Below, one piece after another: positions 14,381 to 15,405 of a stretch of DNA of 15,405 nucleotides. Within the stretch, counting starts at the first letter, position 1, and the number at the start of each line of letters is the position of its first letter. The notes beneath the pieces are model-generated. The model saw nothing but the letters and a program-made list of their open reading frames with translations, ran no database searches and was not told where the DNA came from. Source of the DNA: UBA6181 sp016934015 (GTDB taxonomy: Bacteria; Bacillota_I; Bacilli_A; Acholeplasmatales; Acholeplasmataceae); contig JAZHDG010000081.1 of NCBI GenBank assembly GCA_036584525.1, positions 1 to 15,405 on the forward strand. Direction: 5' to 3'. Position numbers and translations under genes: made by a program.

Positions 14381-15405
14381 ATGGAATACTTGCTTCTGAT
14401 TATCCCTGTTACTTTAATTTTAGTAATTATCATTCGGACAGTAAAATTTAAACCAATCATTACAGCAACAATGAAAAAGAAACATGATATTGATGAAAAC
14501 CATGCGATTGAATCACTAAGTTCTATGATTCAATTCAAAACGATATCAAATCCTGATCCATCAAAAGTAGACGATGCTGAATTTGTAAAATTTCGTGCAT
14601 TTTTAAAATCGCGATATCCTAAAATTCATGAATTGGCATCACCTCAGTTGTTTGATCGAGGAATACTTTTTCATATCAAAGGTGAATCATGTGAAAAGCC
14701 CGTTGTCTTTATGAGCCATTATGATGTAGTTCCGATTAATGGTAATTGGCGTAGTGATGCGTTTAGTGGAAAAATTGAAAATAACTATGTTTACGGTCGT
14801 GGTACTCTTGATACAAAATCAAGTTTAAATGCGATTATGGAAGCTGTTGAACATTCACTTTCAAATGGAAAAACATTTAAACAAGATTTGTATTTAGCTT
14901 TTGGTGGAGATGAAGAAACCTATGGGACATCACAACAAGAAATGGTGGCTTATTTTAAAGAAAATAATATCAAACCTTATCTCGTTTTAGATGAAGGTGG
15001 AGCAATTGTTTCTAAAATTTTCCCAGGTGTCATTAAAAAGGCAGCTGTTGTTGGTATCGCTGAAAAAGGATTCATGAATTTAAAATTAACTGCAAAAAGT
15101 AGTGGGGGTCACGCTTCTACACCTCCTAAAAACACAACTTTGACAATGCTATCAAATGCAATCACAAAACTCAATAATCATAAATCATTTAAGCTCAAAT
15201 TAACACCACCTGTTAAGGCACTCTTTGAGCATATCGCACCTTATTCAAATTCATTTTTTATTCGAATGATTTTTGCAAATTTGTGGATTTTCTTACCTAT
15301 TGTTAAATTGATTGCAAAATCTTCAGGGGGTGAATTCTTATCTCTATTTAAAACCACTCAAGCATTCACAATGGCTAGTGGTAGTGAAGCTATTAACGTT
15401 TTACC
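14381..15405 (+). CDS. M20 family metallopeptidase, carboxypeptidase S/PM20D1-like (partial, cut by right edge)
   Basis: The first 341 codons are open to the window end, so the gene is incomplete at its 3' side. An N-terminal helix (4-18) followed by positive residues is a membrane anchor. The catalytic domain shows MSHYDVVP (H113, D115), YGRGTLDTKS (D144), GGDEET (E178, E179) and LDEGG (D204). GHASTPP (244-250) marks the dimerisation domain. This arrangement matches the carboxypeptidase S/PM20D1 branch, which cleaves or forms N-acyl amino acids or C-terminal peptide bonds. It differs from the cysteine-containing M20D enzyme at 2705-3832. The last visible residues, AINVLP, match the motif near the start of the second catalytic half, so about 100 or more residues are probably missing. 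AAGGAG lies eight bases before ATG. Confidence 0.88.
   Translation, partial: MEYLLLIIPVTLILVIIIRTVKFKPIITATMKKKHDIDENHAIESLSSMIQFKTISNPDPSKVDDAEFVKFRAFLKSRYPKIHELASPQLFDRGILFHIKGESCEKPVVFMSHYDVVPINGNWRSDAFSGKIENNYVYGRGTLDTKSSLNAIMEAVEHSLSNGKTFKQDLYLAFGGDEETYGTSQQEMVAYFKENNIKPYLVLDEGGAIVSKIFPGVIKKAAVVGIAEKGFMNLKLTAKSSGGHASTPPKNTTLTMLSNAITKLNNHKSFKLKLTPPVKALFEHIAPYSNSFFIRMIFANLWIFLPIVKLIAKSSGGEFLSLFKTTQAFTMASGSEAINVL

Overview
The window is AT-rich, low-GC Gram-positive-type bacterial DNA. It uses the standard genetic code: ten genes of normal family length have no internal TGA, tryptophan is TGG, and TAA, TAG and TGA occur as stops. Most genes have a strong AAGGAG-type ribosome binding site. 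There is a typical lipoprotein signal and several near-consensus sigma-A promoters. A class III fructose-bisphosphatase, a chromosomal TraX-family protein and an AT-rich PhnCDEE transporter fit Bacillota or Mycoplasmatota (for example Acholeplasma- or Izemoplasma-like relatives). This placement is an inference from gene content and style only.

Layout. (1) 26-1447, minus: a MATE exporter with its own near-consensus promoter. A ribosome binding site at the left edge suggests another minus-strand gene just outside the window. (2) 1510-4545, minus: a tight four-gene operon of TraX-family membrane protein, M20D amidohydrolase, small cupin and TM1586-type nitroreductase. (3) 4699-5046, minus: a 115-residue four-helix membrane protein with two H-x13-H pairs, the pattern of a di-heme b-type cytochrome. 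(4) 5219-8789, minus: a phosphonate/phosphite/phosphate-type ABC importer, phnD-phnC-phnE-phnE, ending in a strong terminator and with an RNA hairpin between phnD and phnC. (5) 8926-10494, plus: a CpdB/UshA-like nucleotide phosphohydrolase with no export signal, divergent from phnD. The two share an intergenic region where candidate promoters overlap around a 15-bp dyad. (6) 10525-10767: a non-coding convergent region holding a 174-bp segment bounded by perfect 15-bp inverted repeats. (7) 10768-12714, minus: class III fructose-1,6-bisphosphatase. (8) 12849-14210, minus: a secreted, C-terminally anchored FecR-domain protein. (9) 14381 to the right edge, plus: the first 341 codons of a membrane-anchored M20 peptidase of the carboxypeptidase S/PM20D1 type.

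How the genes fit together. The phn transporter and the divergent phosphohydrolase look like a phosphorus-acquisition and recycling unit: import of an oxidised or reduced phosphorus compound, and release of phosphate from nucleotides inside the cell. The TraX-amidohydrolase-cupin-nitroreductase operon has no pathway I can name with confidence. The remaining genes are single units of housekeeping or cell-surface function. I saw no tRNA, rRNA, CRISPR array, transposase or phage gene. I did not find a clearly new multi-gene system. The most notable items are the di-heme-like small protein, the phn regulatory layout and the inverted-repeat element.
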